Source: Rhodobacter xanthinilyticus
GTDB lineage: Bacteria; Pseudomonadota; Alphaproteobacteria; Rhodobacterales; Rhodobacteraceae
Direction of reading: 5' to 3'
Assembly (NCBI RefSeq): GCF_001856665.1
Contig: NZ_CP017782.1
Span: 62,001 to 126,000, forward strand
DNA: 64,000 nucleotides
In this document: one piece after another, positions 34,201 to 42,592 of the stretch
Layout of the letters: every line of letters starts with the position of its first letter
Numbering within the stretch: position 1 is the stretch's first letter
The notes under the pieces: model-generated
Seen by the model: the letters and a program-made list of their open reading frames with translations, nothing else
Database searches by the model: none
What the model was told of the DNA's origin: nothing
Position numbers and translations under genes: made by a program

Positions 34201-35590
34201 CGCCGATCTCGGGGCGAAGAACCAGCGCCTGCGGGTCCACTACCTCTTGGAACCCGGCTGGAAAGCAGACGCGGCGATTCAAGGTTTGGGCCGCACCAAC
34301 CGCACCAACCAGGCGCAGCCGCCGCTGTTCCGGCCGGTGGCCACCGATGTGAAGGCGGAGAAGCGGTTCCTGTCCACCATCGCGCGCCGCCTCGATACGC
34401 TCGGAGCCATCACGCGGGGTCAGCGCCAGACGGGCGGGCAGGGGCTGTTTCGCCCCGAGGACAATCTCGAGTCACCTTACGCCCGCGATGCGCTGCGCCA
34501 GCTTTACCGCCGCATCTATCGCGGCGATGTCGTGGGCTGTTCCCTCGGGGCCTTCGAGGATGCCACCGGCCTGAGCCTGACCGATGACAACGGTCTGAAG
34601 GACGACCTGCCGCCGATCACGACCTTCCTCAATCGCCTGCTGGCGCTGACGATCGACATGCAAGCCGTGCTATTCTCGGTCTTCGAGGAATTGCTCGACC
34701 AGCGGATCGAGGGCGCCATCGCCGCCGGGGTCTATGACCTTGGGCTCGAGACGCTGCGCGCCGAGAGCTTCCGCGTCACGGACGCGCGGGTGATCTACAC
34801 CCATCCAGGCTCGGGTGCGGAAACCCAGCTTCTCACCATCGCGGAAAAGCGCCGCAACACGCCGACAGCGCTCGTGGATGCGCTCGACTGGCTCGATGAT
34901 CCAAAGGCGCGGCTCTTGGTCAACAGCCGCTCAGGCCGGGCGGCGGTGCAGGTGCCCGCCACCAGCCTGATGCTGGACGATGGCACCATCGAGCCGCGCC
35001 TGCGCCTGATCCGCCCGTTTGATGCCAGCACGGTCCCGGCCAAGGTCATGGAGGACACCCACTGGCTCGAGGCCGACCGCGCGGCCTTCACAGCGGCGTG
35101 GACTGCGGAACTGGCCCAGGTGCCGGAGTTTTCGGACTCCACGCTGCACATCGTGGCAGGTCTGCTGCTGCCGATCTGGAAGCAGCTTCCCCAGGATGAA
35201 ACCCGCGTCTACCGCCTGCAGATCGATGACGGGCAGCGTATCATCGGCCGCCGCGTCTCGCCCGCCTGGGTCGCGACCACGCTGGCCAAAGACGCGCCGA
35301 AGCTCTCGGCGGCGCAGGTCCATGCCCTCGTTCTGGAGGGCAAGACAGTCGTGAGGCTGGCCGAAGGGATGGAATTGCACCGCTCGCGCGTCATGGGTGT
35401 GAACCGGATCGAGCTTTCGGGCTTCTCGGAGGCAGCCAAGGATCGACTCAAGGCCGACGGCTTCTTCTCGGAAATCATCAGCTGGAAGCTGCGGCTGTTC
35501 TGCCCGACCGACGCCGATGGCGTCGCGATACTGGATCGCCTTCTTGCACGTTGCCCTGTCGCAAGTCTACATGATCGCGGAGGTTGTTGA
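31202..35590 (+). CDS. Strawberry-notch-type helicase with N-terminal methyltransferase-like domain
   Basis: A 1462-aa protein. Residues about 100-300 form a Rossmann methyltransferase-like domain with LEPSAGTGLLAILAE (near 150) and ILMNPPFSAVAN (near 215), the NPPF motif of DNA-amino methyltransferases. Residues about 450-1250 match Strawberry-notch helicase/ATPase proteins: Walker A in GDGTGAGKGRQSAG (near 515), Walker B in ILFDESHAMAN (near 620), and the C-terminal SNO part with SDAGGTGRSYHADL and GRTNRTNQAQPP. Such giant proteins are common on roseobacter plasmids and phages. Their task is unknown, but DNA modification coupled to translocation is plausible. It is followed three bases later by the split toprim gene. 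Confidence 0.85.
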   Translation: MTHLAPVAQASLPAPVVPLAANPAPAIVAVAEALQPDLAQGLLIDPLRLRREMEHAFGGSDATGAWDWKLAYEAGEVALILFLRKFGRALLARAGSPAALLPILAKVAGLLPTHTRRSEEMERFQQFSTPLPMGLAAVAAAQITPYDLVLEPSAGTGLLAILAEIAGGTLALNELADTRADLLRLLFPGRPVTGFDAAQIDDHLDACSSPSVILMNPPFSAVANVDGRSTEATARHLRSALARLVPGGRLVAITGAGFAPDAPAWAETFGRLTETAHLIFTGAVSGAAFAKHGTSFETRISVFDKCRGGEPGGITADLHQPTSPDVARLMSRVTAEVPPRLEMERAANARLGHSPLFPGNPAPTTCKPVNRSRATSAAQPEKPGAQIEVEDLSYELRDNAEDATRLSDAIYETFRLQAIDIPAATAHPTKLVQSAAMASVAPPKPTYRPKLPPAVLRDGLLSDAQLETVIYAGEAHGAHLTGSWTVDETGDMVSAARDDAADAVRFRRGFFLGDGTGAGKGRQSAGILLDNWARGRRKALWISKSDKLLEDAQRDWSALGQERLLVTPLSRFAQGRDIPLTEGILFTTYATLRSEERGAKKSRVDQIVDWLGAEFDGVILFDESHAMANAAGGKGERGDTMASQQGRAGLRLQHKLPNARVVYVSATGATTVHNLAYAQRLGLWGGEDFPFQTRSEFVEAIEAGGVAAMEVLARDLRALGLYTARSLSYDDVEYEMLEHALSPEQRGIYDAYAGAFAIIHNNLTAALEAANISGAADGPTGSGTLNRQAKSAARSAFESAKQRFFGHLLTSMKTPTLIASIDADLAAGHAAVIQIVSTGEALMERRLSEIPTDEWNDIRCDITPREYVLDYLAHSFPVQLYEPFTDSEGNLSSRPVTRDGQPVECREAVRRRDALIEKLASLPPVPGALDQIVQRFGTDLVAEVTGRSRRIVRKGEGHSARLVVENRAGAANFAETQAFMDNEKRILIFSDAGGTGRSYHADLGAKNQRLRVHYLLEPGWKADAAIQGLGRTNRTNQAQPPLFRPVATDVKAEKRFLSTIARRLDTLGAITRGQRQTGGQGLFRPEDNLESPYARDALRQLYRRIYRGDVVGCSLGAFEDATGLSLTDDNGLKDDLPPITTFLNRLLALTIDMQAVLFSVFEELLDQRIEGAIAAGVYDLGLETLRAESFRVTDARVIYTHPGSGAETQLLTIAEKRRNTPTALVDALDWLDDPKARLLVNSRSGRAAVQVPATSLMLDDGTIEPRLRLIRPFDASTVPAKVMEDTHWLEADRAAFTAAWTAELAQVPEFSDSTLHIVAGLLLPIWKQLPQDETRVYRLQIDDGQRIIGRRVSPAWVATTLAKDAPKLSAAQVHALVLEGKTVVRLAEGMELHRSRVMGVNRIELSGFSEAAKDRLKADGFFSEIISWKLRLFCPTDADGVAILDRLLARCPVASLHDRGGC

Positions 35591-35593
35591 CCC

Positions 35594-35788
35594 ATGTATT
35601 CCGAGACCGAAGACCTTGTGCGCGATCTGGCTGAAAATGCCGAAGGCGTCTGTCGTGCCTACTTGTCCAAGGGGAGGCGGGAAGGATCCTACTGGATCGT
35701 CGGCGATCTGCAGAACAACCCCGGTCGGTCACTCTTCGTGCGGTTGACGGGCCCTGCGTCGGGACCAGGGGCAGCGGGCAAGTTTACG
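35594..35788 (+). pseudogene. Host toprim gene, 5' part (codons 1-65), split by the RIT element
   Basis: MYSETEDLVRDLAENAEGVC...GPGAAGKFT. The frame is native up to ACG at 35786-35788, then enters element sequence. The missing rest resumes in frame at 41394. Joined, the gene would give 343 aa, nearly the same length as the 345-aa toprim protein inside the element. Confidence 0.88.
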
Positions 35789-36951
35789 GAACATGTTGCG
35801 GCGCGGATTATGTTGCGGTTGCGGTTCTGGTCCCTGTTCTGCTGTGGATTTCGCGGGGCTGGGCAACATAACCTCAGCGCAGCGGGGGGAGTTTCGTGAA
35901 GGTGCGCGATGCAGCGGAACTGTCACGCCGCCTCGCGCGCGATGCTGAGGCCGTGTGTCGGCATTACCTTCCCAACGGGCGGCGGCAGGGTCAGTACTGG
36001 ACCGTCGGCGATGCGCGCAACACGCCGGGGCGGTCGATGTTCGTCCGGCTGAAGGGACCGGAGGCGGGCCCCGGTGCCGCCGGTCATTGGACCGATGCCG
36101 CCACGGCCGAACATGGCGACCTTCTCGACGTGATCCGGGAGAGCTGTGGCCTGACCTCGTTCGGCGATGTTGTCGAGGAGGCGCGGCGCTTCCTGAGCCT
36201 GCCACTGGTCGAGCTTGCCCGGCCCGACACTCCTATGCCTGCCCGCGCCACCATGGTGTCGCCGGATGCGGCACAGCGGCTGATTGCCATGGCGCAGCCG
36301 ATCCGGGGCACCCCGGTCGAGACCTATCTGGCTGGTCGTGGCATCGCGCCGGTCGAGGACGCGGGGGCGTTGCGGTATCATCCACGCTGCTACTATCGAC
36401 CCGACACAGGCGCACCAGCGCAGCCGCGTCCGGCGATGATCGCGTCCGTCACCGACCTGCAGGGCAGGATCACCGGAGCGCACCGCACCTGGCTCGCGCC
36501 GGACGGCTCGGGCAAGGCGGCGGTCACCACTCCCCGGCGGGCCATGGGCAACCTCCTAGGCAATGCCGTGCGCTTCGGGGTTGCGGATGAGGTTCTGGCC
36601 GTCGGCGAAGGGATCGAGACGATGCTGTCGCTGCGCGCGGCATTGCCGGGCATGCCGATGGCGGCAGCATTGTCGGCTGGTCATCTGGGCGCGTTGGAGA
36701 TCCCGCGCAACTTGCGACGCCTCTACATCGCCCGCGACGCCGATGCCGCGGGCGACAGGGCCGTCGCCACTCTGACCGCACGCGCGCTAGCGGCGGGGAT
36801 CGACGTGCAGGTGCTGTCGCCCCGAGGCGGCGACTTCAACGACGACCTGCAGGCCACCGGCCTCAACCAGCTGCGCGCAGCACTCCACCCCCAACTCACA
36901 CCAGAAGATGCAAACAAGTTCGGCGAAGGCTGAACAGCGAGGAGGATCGAA
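35789..36951 (+). repeat. Left 1163-bp inverted repeat
   Basis: Begins GAACATGTTGCGGCGC and ends GAGGAGGATCGAA. Identity with 41365-40204 is indicated by the encoded proteins and by both junctions. A leader with TTATGTTGC and GCAACATAA precedes the toprim gene. Confidence 0.85.
35896..36933 (+). CDS. Toprim-domain protein inside the RIT element (intact copy)
   Basis: A 345-aa protein from a GTG at 35896 with GGGGGGAG upstream. The N-terminal part has RHYLPNGRRQGQYWTVGDA, a zinc-less primase-like fold of phage and plasmid toprim proteins. The toprim motif Glu is in VGEGIETMLSL and the DxD in LYIARDADAAGDRA, with GGDFNDDL at the end. It is a paralogue of the gene the element interrupts (same length and order of motifs). 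Probably a primase- or topoisomerase-like DNA enzyme. Being part of a long inverted repeat, it exists again at 41258-40222 with a frameshift. Confidence 0.85.
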   Translation: MKVRDAAELSRRLARDAEAVCRHYLPNGRRQGQYWTVGDARNTPGRSMFVRLKGPEAGPGAAGHWTDAATAEHGDLLDVIRESCGLTSFGDVVEEARRFLSLPLVELARPDTPMPARATMVSPDAAQRLIAMAQPIRGTPVETYLAGRGIAPVEDAGALRYHPRCYYRPDTGAPAQPRPAMIASVTDLQGRITGAHRTWLAPDGSGKAAVTTPRRAMGNLLGNAVRFGVADEVLAVGEGIETMLSLRAALPGMPMAAALSAGHLGALEIPRNLRRLYIARDADAAGDRAVATLTARALAAGIDVQVLSPRGGDFNDDLQATGLNQLRAALHPQLTPEDANKFGEG

Positions 36952-37011
36952 CGCGGAGGTGTGCGCCGAAACGTGCGAACTCTGTGTTTCCATAGAAAAG
37001 GAGACACAGCC

Positions 37012-38255
37012 ATGTTCGAAGAAATCTTCCTCGCACCGGCGGCGGCAAAGCACCGCAATGCGCCGCTCGCCGATCTAAGGGCAGGATACCTTCTACAACT
37101 CAAAGCAGGTGGGGCACGGCGCACCACACTGCGAAAGCATGCGAATGCCCATCTCAACCTCGTGCGGCTTCTGGACCTTCGCGATCACGACAGGATTAGC
37201 CAGAATGAGATCGAAACCGCCGCCAGGCTCTGGGCCAATCCCGAAGGTCGCAGATTTGACCGGGAGGCCACAAGTAAGGCCAAGCAGCGCTTCATCAGCC
37301 ATTGCTCAGACCTTCTGCATCACCTTGGCTGGATCGAAGCCGATGACGCGGTCCATCCCTGTGCCGCAGAACTCAGTACCTACGAAACCTGGTTGCGCAA
37401 GGAGCGGGGCCTCTCCCCCGAAACGGTTCGTGGTTACTGTCACGCGGCTGGCCACTTCCTGACCCGGATTGCGGCGCGCGGCATTCTGATCGGCGCGCTT
37501 TCGATAGCTGATATTGACGATATCATTGGTGATGAACATCGCCGCGGCGTCTGGAGCCGAAGAACGCTCCACGACTACGCGCAGCGCCTCAGAGCATTCA
37601 TCGCCTTTGCCGAAAAGCGCAAATGGTGTCGCCCGGGTTTGGGCGCAGGTATCGTCGCCCCGAGATACAGGGTTGACGAGGTATTGCCGAAGGGGATCGA
37701 GCGCAACGACGTCGAGCGGCTTATGGATTCGGTCTGCGGGGGCGCATTGTCGATCTGCGTGATCGGGCGATCCTCATGCTGTTCACATCCTACGGTTTGC
37801 GTGTCGCTGAGGTAGCGGGCCTGCGCCTCGATGACTTCGATTGGGACGCTGAAATGCTTCGAGTCCGATGCCCGAAGCCGGGTCGGACCCAGCTCTGGCC
37901 GCTATTTCAGGAAGTTGGGCAGGCGATCCTGGACTACTTCCAGCATGGGCGGCCTACAGGTTACGGGCGCGCTGTCTTCTTCACCTCGCGGGCGCCGATC
38001 CGTCCCTTGGATCGCAAAGCATTGGGAAAAATCGTTCGCGATAGACTCGCGACAATCGGCGTCGTGACGGGCCGGCGAGGCCCACATGCACTCCGGCATG
38101 CAGCCGCCCAACACCTTATGGATCGCGGCATGTCGATGAAAGTCATCGGAGACTTCCTCGGCCATCGCGATCCGTCTTCAACGGCGATTTATGCGAAGGT
38201 CGACTTGGCAGCCTTACGTGAGGCGGCAGCCCTCGAACTGGAGGGCCTGCTATGA
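37012..38255 (+). pseudogene. RIT recombinase A (frameshifted)
   Basis: The start at 37012 has AAGGAG upstream. The N-terminal SAM-like domain (LSPETVRGYCHAAGHFL) reads to about residue 242, then the frame breaks in a run of five G at 37738-37742. The other frame continues RIVDLRDRAILMLFTSYGLRVAEVAGL, HALRHAAAQHLMDRG and LGHRDPSSTAIYAKVD, with Arg, HxxR, His and Tyr all present. One added or two removed G would restore about 415 aa. The downstream recombinase starts in the stop codon, so the trio is one operon. It may be a real inactivation, a sequencing error or programmed slippage. Confidence 0.82.
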
Positions 38256-39208
38256 AACTGGGAGTTGCGATTGAGCACTACGTCGAATGGCGACAAGCAC
38301 ATGGTGCGAAGTTCACGACGGCACGGAACCTCTTGCGGCAGTTCCTGCGCCACGTCGGTGACGAAATAGAATGCGACGACATATCGACGGACCAGGTGCT
38401 GAGCTTTTTGATTGGTCAGGGACCTAGAACCCGGCATCGCGACAGCAAAGCTTATGCTCTGGCGGGCTTTTGGAGATTTGCAATCAGTCGCGATTACGCC
38501 GGCTCTTCGCCGCTCCCCGCAAGCGAAGGACCGCGACCCTTGCTGGCTCCACCTCATATTTACAGTCGCATACAGTTGCAGCGTCTCTTCGATCTTCGAA
38601 ACATCGAGATCGCATTGGGCCGCGCGAAGCAACTCGACCCAATCACGTTCCGCACATTGCTCTTGCTGCTCTATGGCGCCGGGCTGCGCTACAGCGAGGC
38701 AACCGGCCTCGCGCGTGAAAATGTCGACATGTCAACTTCCGTCCTGACGATCCGGGATACCAAATTCCAAAAAAGCAGGTTGGTACCATTCGGATTGTCC
38801 CTCGCGAAAGTGCTTGTCGACCACCTGTTGCAGCCTGCGGGAAAGCGATATGCGAAGGATGGTACTGCGTTCTTGCTGTCGAATAGGGACGGCACGCGGC
38901 TCGCCAGCAGCACCGTTCAGGCTGCGTTCGACCGGCTACGGCGCACTGCGGACGTCCGTGGTAGCGTGGGTGGTAGAGTAGCGCCGCGCCTGCACGATCT
39001 CCGACACACCTTCGCCGTTCACAGGCTGACCACTTGGTATAGGCAGGGCGCAGATGTGCAACGGCTGATGCCGGTGCTGTCCACCTACCTCGGGCACTCC
39101 GATCTGGAAGGCACCAAGATCTACCTGACGATGACCCCGGAACTCTTGAGCCAAGCGTCGAGACGATTTGCGCTCTATGCCCATGGAGGTGATGATGCCC
39201 GAGCGTGA
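38252..39208 (+). CDS. RIT recombinase B (tyrosine recombinase)
   Basis: A 318-aa phage-integrase family protein. It has an N-terminal core-binding domain and catalytic residues Arg in YGAGLRYSEATGLA, HDLRHTFAVHRL, His in LGHSDLEGT and Tyr in KIYLTMTPE. It overlaps recombinase A (ATGA) and C. In RIT elements the three proteins are all needed or co-inherited; individual roles are not settled. Confidence 0.88.
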   Translation: MKLGVAIEHYVEWRQAHGAKFTTARNLLRQFLRHVGDEIECDDISTDQVLSFLIGQGPRTRHRDSKAYALAGFWRFAISRDYAGSSPLPASEGPRPLLAPPHIYSRIQLQRLFDLRNIEIALGRAKQLDPITFRTLLLLLYGAGLRYSEATGLARENVDMSTSVLTIRDTKFQKSRLVPFGLSLAKVLVDHLLQPAGKRYAKDGTAFLLSNRDGTRLASSTVQAAFDRLRRTADVRGSVGGRVAPRLHDLRHTFAVHRLTTWYRQGADVQRLMPVLSTYLGHSDLEGTKIYLTMTPELLSQASRRFALYAHGGDDARA

Positions 39209-40190
39209 TCTTCTTGGCCCCTGGCTTCGGCGTTTCCTGACCGAATTCATCGTTACCGAGCGAAACCTGGCCCGAAATACGCGTGCCAGCTATCGTGATA
39301 CCTTCCGCCTGTTCCTGCCATTTGCCAGCCGAAAGCTGAGAAAACCCGTTGACAGGTTGACGGTGCGTGACCTTGCATCAGGGCTCGTTCTAAAGTTCCT
39401 CTCGCATGTGGAGGACGACCGCGGATGTTCAGTCCGTACCCGCAATCAACGACTTGCCGCAATAAAAGCCTTTGCCCGCTTTATTGGCAGCAGAGATCCG
39501 GCGCATATCGAGTGGTGCGGGCATATCCGCGCCATCTCGTCGAAGAAAACCATGCAGCCATCTGTTGGATGGCTGACTCGGTCGGAAATGGAGGCGATGC
39601 TTGCGGTGCCGGATAGGAAGACGGAACGGGGGCAGCACGAATACGCGCTCCTGCTCTTCCTTTACAACACCGGCGCGCGCGTGTCCGAGGCAACAGAGCT
39701 GAAGGTGCAGGATCTGTCGCTTGCCGCCCGGAGGGGCGGCCATGATCTTGCGACCCTTCATGGGAAAGGCGGCAAGATCCGCCAGTGCCCGTTGTGGCCG
39801 GAAACCGAGCGGGCTCTTGCGCACGAAATCCGTGAACGCGAAATGGACGCACCTGTTTTTGTCAGCAGGCTGGGGACAGGGTTTACGCGCTTCGGGGTCT
39901 ATCGCCTGATTGAGCGCTGTGCTGCGCAAGTTCCAGCGCTCGCTGGCCGCACGATCACGCCGCATGTGATCCGACATACGACCGCCTGCCATCTGGTTCT
40001 TGCCGGGGTAGACATCAACACCATCCGCGCCTGGCTTGGGCATGTGTCGATCAGCACGACCAACATTTATGCCGAGATCGACCTAACGCTGAAAGCCAAC
40101 GCCGTTGCGCTATGCGAAGTCGGCCAACAGAGGCCAGGGCGCTCGTGGAAGGAGGACAAAGACCTGATGGCGTTCCTGAAATCGCTGTAG
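39195..40190 (+). CDS. RIT recombinase C (tyrosine recombinase)
   Basis: A 331-aa protein. The ATG at 39195 follows GGAGG by five bases and overlaps recombinase B by 14 bp. Catalytic residues: Arg in NTGARVSEATEL, HVIRHTTACHLVLAG, His in LGHVSISTT and Tyr in NIYAEIDL. It ends 13 bp before the right inverted repeat. Confidence 0.88.
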   Translation: MPERDLLGPWLRRFLTEFIVTERNLARNTRASYRDTFRLFLPFASRKLRKPVDRLTVRDLASGLVLKFLSHVEDDRGCSVRTRNQRLAAIKAFARFIGSRDPAHIEWCGHIRAISSKKTMQPSVGWLTRSEMEAMLAVPDRKTERGQHEYALLLFLYNTGARVSEATELKVQDLSLAARRGGHDLATLHGKGGKIRQCPLWPETERALAHEIREREMDAPVFVSRLGTGFTRFGVYRLIERCAAQVPALAGRTITPHVIRHTTACHLVLAGVDINTIRAWLGHVSISTTNIYAEIDLTLKANAVALCEVGQQRPGRSWKEDKDLMAFLKSL

Positions 40191-40203
40191 CAACCGCGCG
40201 TCA

Positions 40204-41365
40204 TTCGATCCTCCTCGCTGTTCAGCCTTCGCCGAACTTGTTTGCATCTTCTGGTGTGAGTTGGGGGTGGAGTGCTGCGCGCAGCTGGTTGAGGCCGGTG
40301 GCCTGCAGGTCGTCGTTGAAGTCGCCGCCTCGGGGCGACAGCACCTGCACGTCGATCCCCGCCGCTAGCGCGCGTGCGGTCAGAGTGGCGACGGCCCTGT
40401 CGCCCGCGGCATCGGCGTCGCGGGCGATGTAGAGGCGTCGCAAGTTGCGCGGGATCTCCAACGCGCCCAGATGACCAGCCGACAATGCTGCCGCCATCGG
40501 CATGCCCGGCAATGCCGCGCGCAGCGACAGCATCGTCTCGATCCCTTCGCCGACGGCCAGAACCTCATCCGCAACCCCGAAGCGCACGGCATTGCCTAGG
40601 AGGTTGCCCATGGCCCGCCGGGGAGTGGTGACCGCCGCCTTGCCCGAGCCGTCCGGCGCGAGCCAGGTGCGGTGCGCTCCGGTGATCCTGCCCTGCAGGT
40701 CGGTGACGGACGCGATCATCGCCGGACGCGGCTGCGCTGGTGCGCCTGTGTCGGGTCGATAGTAGCAGCGTGGATGATACCGCAACGCCCCGCGTCCTCG
40801 ACCGGCGCGATGCCACGACCAGCCAGATAGGTCTCGACCGGGGTGCCCCGGATCGGCTGCGCCATGGCAATCAGCCGCTGTGCCGCATCCGGCGACACCA
40901 TGGTGGCGCGGGCAGGCATAGGAGTGTCGGGCCGGGCAAGCTCGACCAGTGGCAGGCTCAGGAAGCGCCGCGCCTCCTCGACAACATCGCCGAACGAGGT
41001 CAGGCCACAGCTCTCCCGGATCACGTCGAGAAGGTCGCCATGTTCGGCCGTGGCGGCATCGGTCCAATGACCGGCGGCACCGGGGCCCGCCTCCGGTCCC
41101 TTCAGCCGGACGAACATCGACCGCCCCGGCGTGTTGCGCGCATCGCCGACGGTCCAGTACTGACCCTGCCGCCGCCCGTTGGGAAGGTAATGCCGACACA
41201 CGGCCTCAGCATCGCGCGCGAGGCGGCGTGACAGTTCCGCTGCATCGCGCACCTTCACGAAACTCCCCCCGCTGCGCTGAGGTTATGTTGCCCAGCCCCG
41301 CGAAATCCACAGCAGAACAGGGACCAGAACCGCAACCGCAACATAATCCGCGCCGCAACATGTTC
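40204..41365 (-). repeat. Right 1162-bp inverted repeat
   Basis: Inverse of 35789-36951, one base shorter: four C at 40788-40791 correspond to five G at 36363-36367. Confidence 0.85.
40222..41258 (-). pseudogene. Toprim-domain protein, inverted copy with one-base deletion
   Basis: Same protein as at 35896, reading from 41258 leftward. After VEDAG the frame shifts because of a missing G (40788-40791) and stops at 180 aa; the correct frame resumes at once and runs to 40222. No other change was seen in the translations, so the copies separated very recently or are kept alike by gene conversion. Confidence 0.85.
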
Positions 41366-41395
41366 GGTATTATGTGGAATTCCACATAATACCGA
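41364..41395. repeat. 32-bp perfect palindrome at the right end of the RIT element
   Basis: Perfect inverted repeat centred between 41379 and 41380 (arm TCGGTATTATGTGGAA). It is absent from the left end. It may be two recombinase half-sites joined head to head, as expected for an end junction, or a leftover of an earlier excision. Confidence 0.85.
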
Positions 41396-42230
41396 TGGGG
41401 CCACAGGCGAGCATGGCGATCTCCTCGATATCATCCGCGCCCGGACGGGGATCACGCGCTTCCCCGACCTTGTCGCCGAGGCCCGAGCGCATCTTGGCCG
41501 TCCGCAGCCGGTCGTCCCGGATAGGCAAGAGCCGAGGAAGGCCAAGGCGCCCGGTGGCACTCCTGCGGCGGCGGTGCGCTTGTTTGCTGCCTCGAACCCG
41601 ATCACAGGCACGCTTGCTGAGACCTACCTCCGTTCCCGAGGCATCACCCAATTCGGGGCGAACGGCGCCTTACGCTTCCACCCGAAGTGCTGGCATCGGG
41701 AAGAGGGGCAGACCCAGAGCATCCCCAGACCGGCGATGATCGCGGCGGTCACCGATGGGGCAGGGGCCGTGCAGGGCGTGCATCGCACCTGGCTGGCGCC
41801 TGACGGACAGGGGAAGGCGGCAGTGAATCCACAGCGTCGGGCTATGGGTCACCTCCTCGGCAATGCCGTTAGGCTGACCTCGCAGGATGACATCCTCGTC
41901 GTCGGCGAAGGCATCGAGACCATGCTGTCCCTGTCCGAGGCAATCCCAGGTCTGCCCGTCTGGGCGGCACTCTCTTCGGGTCACCTCGGGGTGGTCCAGC
42001 TGCCGGAGGGGCTGAAGCGCCTCTACATCGCGATCGATCGCGATCCGGCCGGGCAGCGCGCGGCAGAGAAGTTGAGCGACAGAGCCTCCGAGGTCGGGAT
42101 TGGTTGCCATGTGCTGGAACCGCGGCTAGGGGATTTCAACGATGATCTTCGGGCGAACGGCAAGGACGCGCTGCGCCAGCATCTGGCAGGTCAGATCGGG
42201 CCAGAGGATCGGTATCGCCTGCCCAGCTGA
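41394..42230 (+). pseudogene. Host toprim gene, 3' part (codons 66 to end)
   Basis: From GAT at 41394 the frame reads DGATGEHGDLLDIIRARTG and onward to FNDDLRANGKDALRQHL. The toprim Glu is in VVGEGIETMLSLSEAI and the DxD in LYIAIDRDPAGQRA. It joins exactly to codon 65 at 35788. It may still be expressed from an internal ATG (41574), lacking the N-terminal domain. Confidence 0.88.
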
Positions 42231-42340
42231 GCTGCATCGCGCAGGGGGGCTGGGAGTGCGGGGCAGGGGGCTGCATCCCAGTCGTGGCTCTGGATCGTCG
42301 TCGTCACCTCATCCCGGGCCTTGCGCATCCACCCGTCAGC

Positions 42341-42553
42341 CCTGCGCGGCCTTCAAGAGATGGGCAGGCCGTCAAAGCGGTTGCCCCTGCAAGGTCGGCA
42401 GGGAACCTATTTCCGCCGGCGGCAAAGCCGCCTTTGCATCGCGAGACAAATAGCTTCCCTGCCGACCTCCTCCACGCTGTTCCGGCCCCGGTGAAGCCGG
42501 GGTGAAGGGGCAACCGCCCGACGGCTCGGGTCTGCCCATGAAGGCCGCGCGGG
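42341..42553 (+). ncRNA. Large nested-helix structured RNA candidate upstream of DUF2493
   Basis: Five successive helices nest around one axis. P1: CTGCGCGGCCTTC-type arms 42341-42354 with 42540-42553. P2: ATGGGCAG/CTGCCCAT (42360-42367, 42532-42539). P3: GCCGTC/GACGGC (42368-42373, 42520-42525). P4: GCGGTTGCCCC/GGGGCAACCGC (42377-42387, 42507-42517). P5: a 20-bp arm with one mismatch (42393-42412, 42448-42467). Within the P5 loop is GGCGGC/GCCGCC, and between P5 and P4 a CCCCGG/CCGGGG hairpin (42486-42502). It ends 39 bases before the DUF2493 start. The rest of 42231-42340 shows nothing else. Confidence 0.7.
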
Positions 42554-42592
42554 ATGACGCGCGGACGAGACAGGCCCGGAGGCAAGAAACCG

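Larger units (their letters stand above)
35789..41395 (+). mobile_element. Recombinase-in-trio (RIT) element with 1.16-kb inverted repeats
   Basis: 5.6-kb insertion precisely between codons 65 and 66 of a toprim gene. The core (36952-40203) holds three adjacent tyrosine recombinase genes, the RIT hallmark. It is flanked by inverted repeats at 35789-36951 and 40204-41365 (1163 and 1162 bp; apparently identical but for one G), each carrying a toprim gene. The right end has an extra perfect 32-bp palindrome (41364-41395). The target junction reads ACGGA on the left and ACCGA on the right. Confidence 0.82.
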
